Source: Impatiens glandulifera
Taxonomy: Eukaryota > Streptophyta > Magnoliopsida > Ericales > Balsaminaceae
Length of the DNA: 64,000 bases
Direction of reading: 5' to 3'
Assembly (NCBI RefSeq): GCF_907164915.1
Contig: NW_025919557.1
Location: forward strand, 124,001 to 188,000
A program made the translations under genes and the position numbers. The notes under the pieces were generated by a model. That model had not been told where the DNA came from. It searched no databases and saw only the letters and a program-made list of their open reading frames with translations. Shown one piece after another: positions 1-9,779 of this stretch; position 1 is the first letter of the stretch, and each line of letters begins with the position of its first letter.

Positions 1-1
1 A

Positions 2-973
2 GAGTTTGCCGACTCAACGGTTCAACCACTACAGGAGAAAATCAAGAAAGCCGTGCGCCAAACACTCTTGTTCGCCGAAAAGACGAGGGATGATCTCATA
101 AAGGCAGAGGACCGGATCACCGCCATCGAAGACGAATACCGGGCCGACGTGGTTCTGCACAACGAGCATTATCAACAAACCGAGGACTTGGAAGAAAAGA
201 CCTCAAGGATAGTAGATGACATGGATCGGTTTGAAAGGGAAACCAAGCAACGATTCACAGAGGTCGATGAGAACCTAGGGCGGTCAAGCAATAAAGTCGA
301 CTCGACACTTGACAGGGTCACAGATCTAGAAAAGAAGAATGCGAGCCTTGAAGACCGCAACGACAAGCTTGAAGCCGATCTTAAAGCGCTAACCGAACAG
401 GTGGCTGAGCTGTTAAATGCCAAGATTAATGCTGATACAGTGATTGAAGAAGCAAACGCCCGAGCGGCTAAGGAAGACCAAGATGCGCTTGACGAAGAAA
501 CGCGGATAGCAAAGGAGACACCGCGTCTGATCGAAGAAGAAATAGCCGAGCGCGAACGAAACCTAGCAGCTCAAAATCCAGCACTTGCGAAGTCCATGGC
601 AGTTCAAGCAGCGGAGGATGCAGAGCGGTTAAACGCACAAAAACAAGGGCTATAAGAATATGCCAGGGCTCACAAGAAGAAAAAGGCAGCTTCTTCCTCT
701 TCGGCTCCGGTGAAACGAAAGAGGAAAGTTTCTGCAAGAAAAATGTTGGAGAGGATCACCGAGACAAATATCGATACTCCACCAAACCCAACGCAAACCG
801 AGGATGAAGACGAAGAGCATCTAGAGCGGCGTTCCTCAAGACAGCGAGTCTCCAATACGGTTAAAAGCAGCACGGTCGGCCAACCGCGAGCTGAAGGTTC
901 ATCATCAAGACCAGATAAGGAAAAACCAACCAATGATATGATGGACGGCTTCAGATTTTCCGACTCAGAATAG
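2..973 (+). pseudogene. 3' part of the extra ORF of a SIRE-like LTR retroelement
   Basis: The reading frame is open from the left window edge to a TAA at 653-655 and continues in the same frame to a TAG at 971-973, so one stop splits it. The first part is a long, charged, heptad-rich coiled coil (E/K/D/A-rich, roughly 215 residues visible). After the stop come a lysine-rich stretch and a basic cluster (KRKRK, near 714-728) resembling a nuclear localisation signal, then an acidic EDEDEE block and a serine-rich tail. No gag, protease, integrase or RT motif is present. Its place just upstream of a polypurine tract and an LTR is where SIRE-type copia elements carry an additional ORF. The product is probably not made in full because of the stop. 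Its role is unknown; I infer family membership from position and from likeness to the ORF ending at 34,776. Confidence 0.7.
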
Positions 974-1089
974 GGGCTCACTTTTCTTAAAACTATGTTT
1001 ATTTCGGTGTCAATAATATTTTCCCCTTTTCGGTTATTTCTCTCTATATATATATAAAGCTATTTTTGGAACCGGCCTATACTTGCATT

Positions 1090-1312
1090 TCTACATGGTT
1101 TTGATAATTTTAAATAAAATAATCAAAAAGGGAGAAATTGATAAGATAAAAGATAATAATTTTCCAAAATTTTTTCTCAAAATTTTTCCAAATTTTTTCG
1201 AAAAATTCTCCCAAGTTAGTTTAAAAAATCCGGTCAAATAAAGAACCGGCCTACGTTTGCAAACTTATATGGTTTTGATAATTTTAAATAAAATAATCAA
1301 AAAGGGAGAAAT
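1090..1312 (+). repeat. Duplicated polypurine-tract segment before the 3' LTR
   Basis: A segment of about 55 bases, running from tggttttgataattttaaat to a purine tract and TG, occurs twice. One copy ends at about 1139 (AAAAAGGGAGAAAT followed by TGATAAG) and the other at 1312 (the same tract followed by TGTTAGAT). The second directly precedes the LTR and is the likely plus-strand priming site. The first looks like a tandem duplicate of the tract plus the first LTR bases. The same doubling is seen before the LTR at 35,205. Confidence 0.7.
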
Positions 1313-1800
1313 TGTTAGATAAAATTAGACCGGTTCACAGAATATAACATAAATAAACCTTCCATGCAGGAACAAGGAATCAGACCGATCAAACAAATGA
1401 ACCGGTTAAGAAGATTAACCGGTCAAGATAGTAAACCGACCAGGAACATTCGGAACAATACCGCACAAAGAAAGGATCGGCCAGAGCTAAAAACCGGAAA
1501 CACCAGACAGCCGATCAGCCACAAGGCAAAGGAATAACCGGAAGTTGTCCGGTTAAACCGATCACACCGGAAGCCATTCGGTTAAGTCAAATGACCGACC
1601 AGCATAAGAAGATACTTCGGGTATCTGTTAAGAATGATACCAAAGGAACAAACTGAACATTTCCATATTCATATAAGTCTGAGGAAAGTCTGCAGGCTGC
1701 AGAAGACAGTCCTACAAGATCTTTCCACTTCAGGATAAATCAGAAAGGCAATCTTCCAAGTACAGACAACTGTCTAACCGACAGTTACCACATCGAGTAA

Positions 1801-1825
1801 AAGACAAACCTAGCAGGTTTGTCTT
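1801..1825. repeat. Perfect 11-bp hairpin in U3 of the LTR
   Basis: AAGACAAACCT (1801-1811) and AGGTTTGTCTT (1815-1825) are exact reverse complements separated by AGC. The hairpin lies about 140 bases upstream of the TATA box. Confidence 0.9.
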
Positions 1826-1940
1826 ACACACTGGAAGAACAGACTGCCAAGTCTGTAAAGTTGACCGACAGGTCTGAACAATTGACCGCCAGGTCTGTAT
1901 CAATGAACCTCTGCTCAACCAATCAAATTCAAGGAAGTGA

Positions 1941-1973
1941 AATATGACCGTTGGCATATTTCACCTATAAAAG
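1941..1973 (+). promoter_or_regulatory. LTR core promoter with palindromic upstream element
   Basis: A 20-base element of form AATATG-N8-CATATT (1941-1960) sits six bases before TATAAAAG (1966-1973). Its loop holds ACCGTTG, which contains a plant MYB-type core (CCGTTG). A 19/20 match occurs just before the TATA-like box of the other LTR at 36,370, so the element is conserved between two otherwise diverged LTRs. Promoter function is inferred. Confidence 0.65.
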
Positions 1974-2123
1974 GAGCAGCTGAAGAAGAGTAAACGTGGG
2001 ACAAAAACGGGATACATTGAGACAAGTGAGATACGAAGAACACAGTGAGCATTTAATCTACAAGTGATAAGAGTGCGCTCTATCTCTAAAGAAAGCCTAA
2101 GTGCTAAATTTGAAGTGTGTATT

Positions 2124-2147
2124 TTACAATTTCGGTGTAAATTGTAA
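2124..2147. repeat. 9-bp hairpin downstream of the LTR TATA box
   Basis: TTACAATTT (2124-2132) and AAATTGTAA (2139-2147) pair perfectly around CGGTGT. The hairpin would lie in the R/U5 part of the transcript. Confidence 0.85.
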
Positions 2148-2623
2148 GGGTGTTATCGAGTAGAAAATAAGTCTCGATCGGATTGTATTTGTATTCCTTA
2201 GTGAATATCCTTCTCGCGGTTTTGAGAGGAAGGGGTGACGTAGGAGATTTATCTCCGAACATCCATAAAATCTGTCTTGTTATTTACTTTCTGCTGGTTC
2301 TACATTATAACCGACCTGTACTAACCTACCTTCACCGCTCTAACCGACTCTACACTACCTAAACCGAATTACTAGGTTACAAAAACTGACCCATCAATTT
2401 CTAAACCTATCCTATTCAAAACCGGTACTACCTATTATATAAGTGTGTTGCTTCAACGTGAAACAAACATCTTCCACGCTTGAACCTAGTTCAAGGGTTT
2501 GTGACAGTTTGTGTAGTATTGAAACCCCGATGTTAATTTCTAACCGGATTAATCACCATCCTTTGAGTGAGACGCGCTAACCAGCCCAACCCCGGTCCTC
2601 CAGCCGCGACCTAGATCCTAACA

Positions 2624-3733
2624 AAAACCATGTTTCATCAAGCCAAGGATTTAACATATATCCTACACCAAAATCTTAGGCTTATCCCCAACGACCAACT
2701 CATCACTATTAACGACGCAATTGACACCGTACCAATCATTGGGTCTACTCATATTGACACTCCTGATGTTGACCTAAATGGGTTTGAATTATGTCCAATC
2801 CTCTTAGAATGTATAGAGTCATACAAACACCCTAAATTTAGTATGATTAGCCTTCCAACAAGAATGTGTGAATTATGCAAGGAGTTATCATTAATGCCAA
2901 ATCTATGCATCCACGTAATTGGGAAAATTTATCTCCACACATCAGAGTTCATACTCGTCGACATAAACTACTTAATCAAATGGGTTAAAACAACCTCTTA
3001 CAATCTCGAAATAATCTCAAGTGGCAAAGTTCATCTGAACTAGCATCATCGCTAGATATGAAGTTCCTCACGCCCTTATTTCATACAATGGTCGACACTT
3101 TCAAGAAAAATTTGCAACTGCTCGACAAGTTCAAGATCCAGCATCATAAATATTCTTCCTATAGACCCCAAACCAATGGTGCGGTCGAAGCAGCAAAAAA
3201 ACGTAATTAGGATCATCAATAAGATGACCAACATGTATAAGTACTATCTTGAGAAGTTGTCATACGTTTTATAGGGATATTGTACGACCGCTTGAACTTC
3301 GACTAAAAAAACTCCCTACTCTTTCTTTAAGACATGGACGTCGTACAACACAGCGAAATCGAGATTTTAACTCTAAGAATATTCTTAGAGAGTCACGCCA
3401 TAGAAGAAGACTATCTCATGTCTCAATATGACCAATTAACATTAATGGAGAACAAGAGGTTAAACGCTTTATGCAAAACTCAAGAGTACCAAAAATGCAT
3501 GTTAGACACCTTCAACAGAAGGACAAACCTAGAAACCTCAAATAAGGTGATCTAGTTCTCAAACGGACCCAGGAACTCTTAGACCCTAAGGGCAAGTTTT
3601 GACCACAATGGGAAGGACCCTTCCTACTTAAGAAAATCATCTTTAGAGGAGTTGTCCTCCTATCTAACTTAGAACACGGAGACTTCATTGCGCCAAGAAA
3701 TCTTGATGCGCTTAAAATTTATTTTGTATAATA
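2624..3733 (+). pseudogene. Degenerate Ty3-gypsy integrase, C-terminal part
   Basis: Several frames together match the end of a plant gypsy integrase. Near 2,920-3,010 there is HVIGKIYLHTSEFILVDINY followed by LIKWVKTTSY, corresponding to the catalytic-core start (IG.I.P.S..FILVAIDY.TKWVEA.SY). Near 3,150-3,240 there is YRPQTNGAVEAAKKNVIRII. Near 3,430-3,550 there is QLTLMENKRLNALCKTQEYQ. Near 3,545-3,733 there is LVLKRTQELLDPKGKF followed by NLDALKIYFV and a stop. Stops and frameshifts break it throughout. The left end is cut by the SIRE-like LTR insertion. Integrase would insert element cDNA into chromosomes; this copy cannot. The long noncoding 3' region that follows suggests a Tat/Ogre-like lineage, which is an inference. 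Confidence 0.8.
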
Positions 3734-4836
3734 TCAAGCATGCCCAGAACAATTTTAAGCTCAACTTTGAAAGAAGCTTATCTCAACATAATCAAATCTC
3801 AAGTTTTGTATAACTTGGAACATGGACAAAGAACTCATGTCCGAACTACGGAGACCTGATTCTTCTTATTCAAAAAAAGGATAGAAGATACGTAGGCAAT
3901 CTTCATATTTGCGGGCTCATTCTAACTAACATAAATAAAACTCCCAGTCTCTTCCTCAAGAGAAAAAAAATCTATTGAGAAAGAAAGAAACCTTTATCTC
4001 ATTCTAGAGCCGATGTTTCGGATTTTAGGAAATAAGTAGGGGAAAAGTCAAGAGAATCACTTCCTTATGAGTCATATTATCATAAACAAAATCGAATATT
4101 TCACAATAAACCCGATTCAAGAGATATTAGTCATAAGATATTTTTTTGTTTGTAGGCGATTATCCTAAGAGTAACCCTCCATCGAATGTTTTTGAGGAAA
4201 AAGAACCTAAATAAACCTAATAAAAGCAAGACCTAGATTTCTAAATTGAGAAAGAACACCTCATCTTTGCGTTTTTTAAAGAATGAGAGGTTTGAAACTC
4301 ATGCTTAAGGAAGAAAAAACCAAAAAATTATAAATTCCAATAAGAGAATAAGAATAAACTCCGAAAATCTTTAAAGAATTGAAAAATGTATCTGTGTTAG
4401 TTGAGGTATTGAAATTAACATTCATGCTCACTCAAACTCTAGTCTTGATTGATACGATAAGAACATTATGTACTAATTCTACCATATAAACTTCGGGAAT
4501 GAAAAAAGAAAATGGCTCAAGTGGTTGAGGTATTGAAATCACCATCCGTTGTCTATCTAAGATCTGAATCATGATTGCATATAAAACTAGAAATGATGTA
4601 CCGATTCTACCAGATATACTCGCGAGCCAATAAAAGAAAAATGGCATATAAAAAACCAAAGCAGAAGTCAAATTCTTCTCCCAAATATCTTGCGATGAGT
4701 TAAACTTTCAAGAAATGTGGTTTCGGGTCGAGCAACCAAAAATAAGTTGCACTCCTTTATCAAAAGTTCAAGGTGTTGGTCGCCTTCCTAAAATGTTATG
4801 ATCATCGATAATTCTTTACACGAGATCTGGTTATAG
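3734..4836 (+). other. Noncoding 3' region of the gypsy element, copy A
   Basis: No coding signal is visible after the integrase stop. Near 4,399-4,660 two imperfect tandem copies of about 130 bp occur. Each has gttgaggtattgaaat, then a tcTtgATtG-like stretch, then 'attctaccatata' or 'attctaccagata'. The same doubling exists in copy B (about 43,880-44,140). Long untranslated tails with internal repeats are known in Tat/Ogre elements; assigning this region to that class is inferred. Confidence 0.6.
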
Positions 4837-7800
4837 GTACATGAGATTGTACATACACGATCCCGTTTTAAACCCTAATTGTAGTTTGGTATCCAAAACC
4901 CTATCTATTGATAGGTACATGAGATCGTTCGTACACGATCTAATTCTAAACCTTAATAGTATTTAAGTATCCAAAACCCTATTTTTTGATAGGTATGTGA
5001 GATCGTTCGTACATGATGTCGTTCTAAACCCTAATTGTAGTTAGGTATCCAAAACCCTATATGTTGATAGGTACGTGAGATTGTTCATACACGATCCCTT
5101 CTTAAACCATAATTGTAGTTAGGTAAAAATCTATGAGTTAATAGGTTCGTGAGATCGTTCGTACACGATTCCGTTCTAAAACCTAATTGTATTTAGATAT
5201 CCAAAACCTTGTATGTTGATAGCTACATGAGATCGTTCGTACAATATCCCGTTCTAAACCCTAATTTTAGTTAGGTATCTAAAACCCTATATGTTGATAG
5301 GTATGTGAGATGATTCGTACACAATCCCGTTTTAAACCCTAATTGTAGTTAGGTATCCAAAACTCTATTGTTATAGGTATGTGAGATCGTTCGTATACTA
5401 TCACGTTTAAACCCTCATTGCTATTAGGTATCCCAAAACCTTATTTGTTCATAAGTATGATAGATCGTTTTTACGATTCCTCTAAAATAACTCTAATTGT
5501 AGTTAGGAGTTTAAACCTTATCCGTTAATAGGTGCGAGATATTGTTTGTACACGAGCCCGTTTAAACCCTAATGTTATTAGGTATCCCAAAACCCTATAT
5601 GTTGATAGGTGCAATATATCGTTTTTACGATTCTACTAAAAACACTAATTGTATTTAGGTATCTAAACCCTATCTGTTCATAGGTGCGCTAATCATTCGT
5701 ACAAGATTCTGTCTGTAAACCCTATTTGTCAATAGGTCGAGACCTCATTTGTATATGGTTCCGTTAGAAACCCTATATGTTGATAAGTACGATAATCATT
5801 CATATACGATTCCATCCGTAAACTTTACTTGTCAATAGGTCTAGACATTATTTATAAATAGGTCCATTTAAAACCCTATTTGTCCATTGGTACGTTAATC
5901 GTTCATACACGATTTCGCTTGTAAATCCTATTTATCGATAGGTTCAGACATCATTTGTATATGATTCTGTTAAAAACCCTATATGTTGATAGGTGCGTTA
6001 ATTTTTAGTACACGATTCCATCTATAAACCCTATATGTTTAAAGATAGAGACATCATTTATATATGATTCAGCTAGAAACCCTATCTATATATAGGTGTG
6101 TTAATCGTTCATACACGACTCCAACTATAAACCATATTTGTTAATAAGTCGAGACATCGTTTATATACGATTCCAAAAAAACTCTATCTCTCGATAAGTA
6201 TCACCTCTTCAAACATCACTAAGTCCAAACATCTCAAAATAGAAACTCTATCTCTCGATAGGTATTAAAGTCTTGTTTGTCAACAAGCACAACGATCATT
6301 TGCACATGATTCTGACCAAACCCTATCACTCTATATGTAACTAAACCCTGTCATTCGAAAAGGTATCTCTAAACCCTATTCTTCGATAGCTCCCAAACCA
6401 AACCTTGTCATTCGAACAGGTACCTTAAAACCCTATAATTCGAATAGGTCCCAAAACCATATCTTGCCATTCGAATAGGTACCTTACAACCCTATCCTTA
6501 AATAGGTCCTCGAACAAAACAACAAAAACGTTATCACCCGAATAGGTATTCAAACCCTATCGCCCGAATATGTATCAAAACCCTATCCCCCGAAAAGGTA
6601 TCCAAACCCTATCATTCGAATAGATATATCTTCTCAAATTACAAAAATACAAAGTCTTTTTTGTCAATAAGCACAACGATCGTTTATACATGATCATGAT
6701 AAACTCTGTCATTCAAATAGAGACCTCCAATCCATATCCCTGGATAGGTTCTTGAACAAAACCATATCACTCGATATGTAACCAAAATCTATCTCTTGTT
6801 AGGTATTTAAGCCTTGTTTTTCAAAAAATACAATGATTATTTGTACATAACCCTGTTAAAATCCTATCTTCCGATGGGTAATCCCACAAAGTCCTGTTCA
6901 AAATCCTATCTTCTGATATGTACTCCAATGAAGTCTTCTTCCCTAATACAAACCCTATATCTTGATAGGTATTTAAGCCTTGTTTGACGACAAGCACATC
7001 AATTATTTGTACATAATCCTATTGAATTCCTATCTTCCGATAGAGAATCCTACAAATTCCTGTTCGAAATCCTATCTTCTGATAGGTACTCCAATGAAGT
7101 CTCGTTCTCTAATACAAACCATATCTCTTCATAGGTATTTAAGCCTTGTTTGTCAACAAACACAACGATTATTTGTACATAATCATGTTCAAATCCTATC
7201 TTCCGATAGGTAATCTCACAAACTCCTATTCAAAATCATATCTTTTAATAGGTACTCTATTGAAGTCTCGTTCTCTGATATAAACCCCATCTCTTGATAG
7301 TATTTAAACATTGTTTATCGACAAGCACAACGATTATTTATACATAATCCTTTTTAAATCCTATCTTCCGATAAGTAATCCTACAAAGTCCTATTTGAAA
7401 TCCTATCTTCCGATAGGTACTCCAATGAAGTCATGTTCCCGGATACATTCATGTTCTGATCTAGTTCTCTGATAAATGGTTTTTCCCAATTACCGACACA
7501 TGAATGCCTATCTACTGATGACACCATGATCATTTATACATGATCATTATTAAACTCACTTGCGAGTACCTTTTATGGAAAGTATGTTAACTTCCACAAT
7601 AAACATTGACGATACCATGATCATATATACATGATCACACGATAGTAAGTCCTAAAGGAAAGTCTATTGACTTTCTCACTAAGACTTGTCTATTGATAAG
7701 TCTCATGATAATATGTTTATGATCGCCGTGAAATATTACTTGTTAGTAACCCACATGAAACGCTACTAAAGCTTTCATGTTCTTTGTATATCTCTTAACA

Positions 7801-7860
7801 ATAACCCTTAACTATTTATAGATGATTAAAACATAAATAATCTGTTGATATTCATGTTAG
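4837..7860 (+). repeat. Hairpin array, copy A (about 3 kb of short inverted repeats)
   Basis: The stretch is a run of short inverted repeats, one about every 26 bases. Checked examples: CCTAA-ttgtag-TTAGG (5030-5045), CCTAT-atgttg-ATAGG (5056-5071), GATCG-ttcgtaca-CGATC (4923-4940), GATTAT-ttgtac-ATAATC (7167-7184), CCTATC-ttcc-GATAGG (7195-7210) and GAAAGTC-tatt-GACTTTC (7658-7675). In the first 1 kb, three hairpins make a higher-order unit of about 78 bp. Later sections use other orders: about 100-bp units near 5.7-6.2 kb, 27-bp modules near 6.3-6.6 kb, and units of about 175 bp near 6.7-7.4 kb. Stem sequence varies between modules while self-complementarity is kept. Telomere-like CCCTAA words occur but never as tandem 7-mers. 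Short open frames here are by-products of the repeats. Confidence 0.85.
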
Positions 7861-7954
7861 ACAGGAATTGATGTTTTAATACCTATTATTTTCTTTACCT
7901 TATGGATTTTACAGGTACTTTGTTGAGTTCTACACTAGTAGAAAAAAGGGTATC

Positions 7955-8345
7955 AGTAAGAGCAAAAACCGTTACTGAAAGCCTAAAAACCGTTACTGTT
8001 AACATTCTGTAACGACCAATAAAATTGTTACCATTTGTTACAGAATCGAGCGTTACTGATATTTTTCTAGTATGAGTAACGACTTTTGAGGCTTTAAAAA
8101 GTCGTTACTGATACTCCTCTAACAACAGTAACAGTTTTAGCCAAGGTTAAAATTGTTACAGATAAAGCATTAGTAACGGTTTTGACCAAGGTTAAACCGT
8201 TACAGATAAAGTATTACTAGTAATAGTTTTCTTATTTATAAAACCGTTACTGATATATTACTAGTAACAGTTTTCTTATTTATAAAACCGTTACTGATAT
8301 ATTACTAGTAACGGTTTTCTTATTTTTAATACCGTTACTATAAAA
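7955..8345. repeat. Left subterminal repeats of the CACTA element
   Basis: Words of the type AAAACCGTTACTGAT and their complements alternate every 20-50 bases. The cleanest inverted pair is GTAACGGTTT (8173-8182) with AAACCGTTAC (8194-8203). Such subterminal motifs are transposase-binding sites in known CACTA elements. The matching right-end set lies at about 11,630-11,925. Confidence 0.85.
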
Positions 8346-8672
8346 TATAATCTTTTTTTATATTTTATATATGTACCTATTTAAACGATAATAATTATTT
8401 ATTTTCCAAAACCATTAATATACTCCAAAAACCTCAATCATCAATCCAAATACCACAATCATAATCCAAAAAATGTAACAAATGTACCCTACATCAGTAG
8501 TGAGAAAACAATTACAATATTAAACCAATCAGAAAACTTCTGAAGCACACCTTAGGATAATATGGCTCCTTATACCAAACAAAGCATAGAACAACCAAAA
8601 ATGCAAAAAATTGTAACTCAGTGAAATAACAATAGAGAATATAGGTATAGACATAAGGAAATCTTGGACAAC

Positions 8673-9716
8673 CTAGCATCCTCTCTAATTCTTAGATTTT
8701 TTCCAACTGGATTTAATAAGTCATTAATGACCTATGGTTGAAGAATGTTAAATCATGTTAGTATTACAGTTGTTCCTAGAGTAAGAAGTTACATCGCCGT
8801 AGATAGATTAGCTAAAGTAGATACAGTGAGCCCAACACATTTACATGTTACCATTGAACACAAAATAATTCAACATAGTAATGCAATGATTTAAAACAGA
8901 TTACAAAGTCAACAAGTAGAGAAAGTACATGTAGAAAACAGAACAGATGGAAACACAGAGACTAATTACCTCTTCTCCCAAGGAATTTGGATACCAGCAA
9001 TATATAAACAAGTGAATTAGCAATAGAATCAATCTAAGTCGGTAGAAAAAAGGTAGAATCTTGAGAATTAACAAGGGGTTTCAGGTCAAACTAATGACTA
9101 CACATTTCTAGAAAAATCATTGTCCAAAAAAAATTAATGGTTCAAGCACGCAAATTATGTACATACTAAATTACTCAAAAATACTTCCAGTACATGATAC
9201 GAAAACCAAATACTACAAAGAAGAAGCAAAGACCAATTTTCAAGAGTTTGAAATAAATATTAGAAGATTACCTCGTTATAGATCTCCAAGTATGAGACAC
9301 GAAGAAGAAACTCACGATTTGGAGTCTAACACACAGATAATTTCATTTTTATTTTATTCTTTTATCAGGTGTAATTATTGTAGGATTCCACGTTACAAAT
9401 GAATTACCTCTTGAATGATACTAAAAGTATCTTTCATAGCTAATAGAATAATACCCGGAGACCTCTGATCCCCCTTTTCAGTAGTAGCCAAAATGTCATT
9501 GATTTATATTATAGTTAAGAACTTTTTAAGAAATACACTAACCACATTTTGCATTGGTCTAAATAAAAAATTGATAAACATCTTGTTATTGCAATTCTAA
9601 TACAATTGTACAAACCCAAACACAAATGTTATGATGAAAGGAAGAGATCGATCTTACATGCATAATGTGTGTCTTTCCACTGCTTGTCACACCATATGCA
9701 AAAATGGTGCCTGCTC
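8673..9716 (-). pseudogene. Captured kinesin motor exons (KIN-7-like) inside CACTA, copy A
   Basis: Four exons are readable on the reverse strand with introns between them. About 9,716-9,658 encodes GTIFAYGVTSSGKTHIMH, which includes the P-loop GVTSSGKT, then a GTAAGA donor. 9,473-9,408 encodes GDQRSPGIILLAMKDTFSII. 9,325-9,272 encodes TPNREFLLRVSYLEIYNE. 8,731-8,673 encodes VINDLLNPVGKNLRIREDA. AG acceptors and GT donors are in place at the internal boundaries and phases agree. These match consecutive parts of a plant kinesin-7-type motor domain, the microtubule-stimulated ATPase. No start, switch I/II region or stalk is present, so it is a genomic fragment captured with introns, not a working motor. 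Confidence 0.85.
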
Positions 9717-9779
9717 TTAAGTGAAAACATAAAAAGAATTACAATTTACCTAGGTCAAAATCAAGAGTAGTTTAGGAGC

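Larger units (their letters stand above)
1313..2623 (+). mobile_element. 3' LTR of a SIRE-like Ty1-copia element
   Basis: The block starts with TGTTAG directly after a purine tract and ends with CTAACA, a perfect 6-bp terminal inverted repeat, giving an LTR of 1,311 bp. A TATA box (TATAAAAG, 1966-1973) lies in mid-LTR as expected for the U3/R boundary. U3 is rich in CCGGTT-type words and has a 21-bp direct repeat (about 1861-1902). The right edge abuts unrelated integrase-like sequence, so the element inserted into an older Ty3-gypsy copy. The 5' LTR and pol lie outside the window, so the target-site duplication cannot be checked; AAAAC after 2623 would be the 3' copy. Confidence 0.85.

Noticed and set aside
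4432..4671. Reverse open frame with a hydrophobic start (counterpart 43,914-44,141)
   Set aside because: It lies across the two-copy repeat of about 130 bp in element 3' sequence. Conservation is explained by the segmental duplication.
4840..5600. Interstitial telomere repeats suggested by frequent AAACCCTAA words
   Set aside because: The words occur once per unit of about 78 bp, separated by other sequence, never as tandem 7-mers. They form half of a hairpin stem.
6980..7213. Short open frame within the hairpin array (and its counterpart at 46,542-46,775)
   Set aside because: The frame follows the repeat period and differs in register between copies; no protein signal.
4840..7450. CRISPR array
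   Set aside because: Repeats are graded, imperfect and without unique spacers or cas genes, and the context is a plant nuclear genome.
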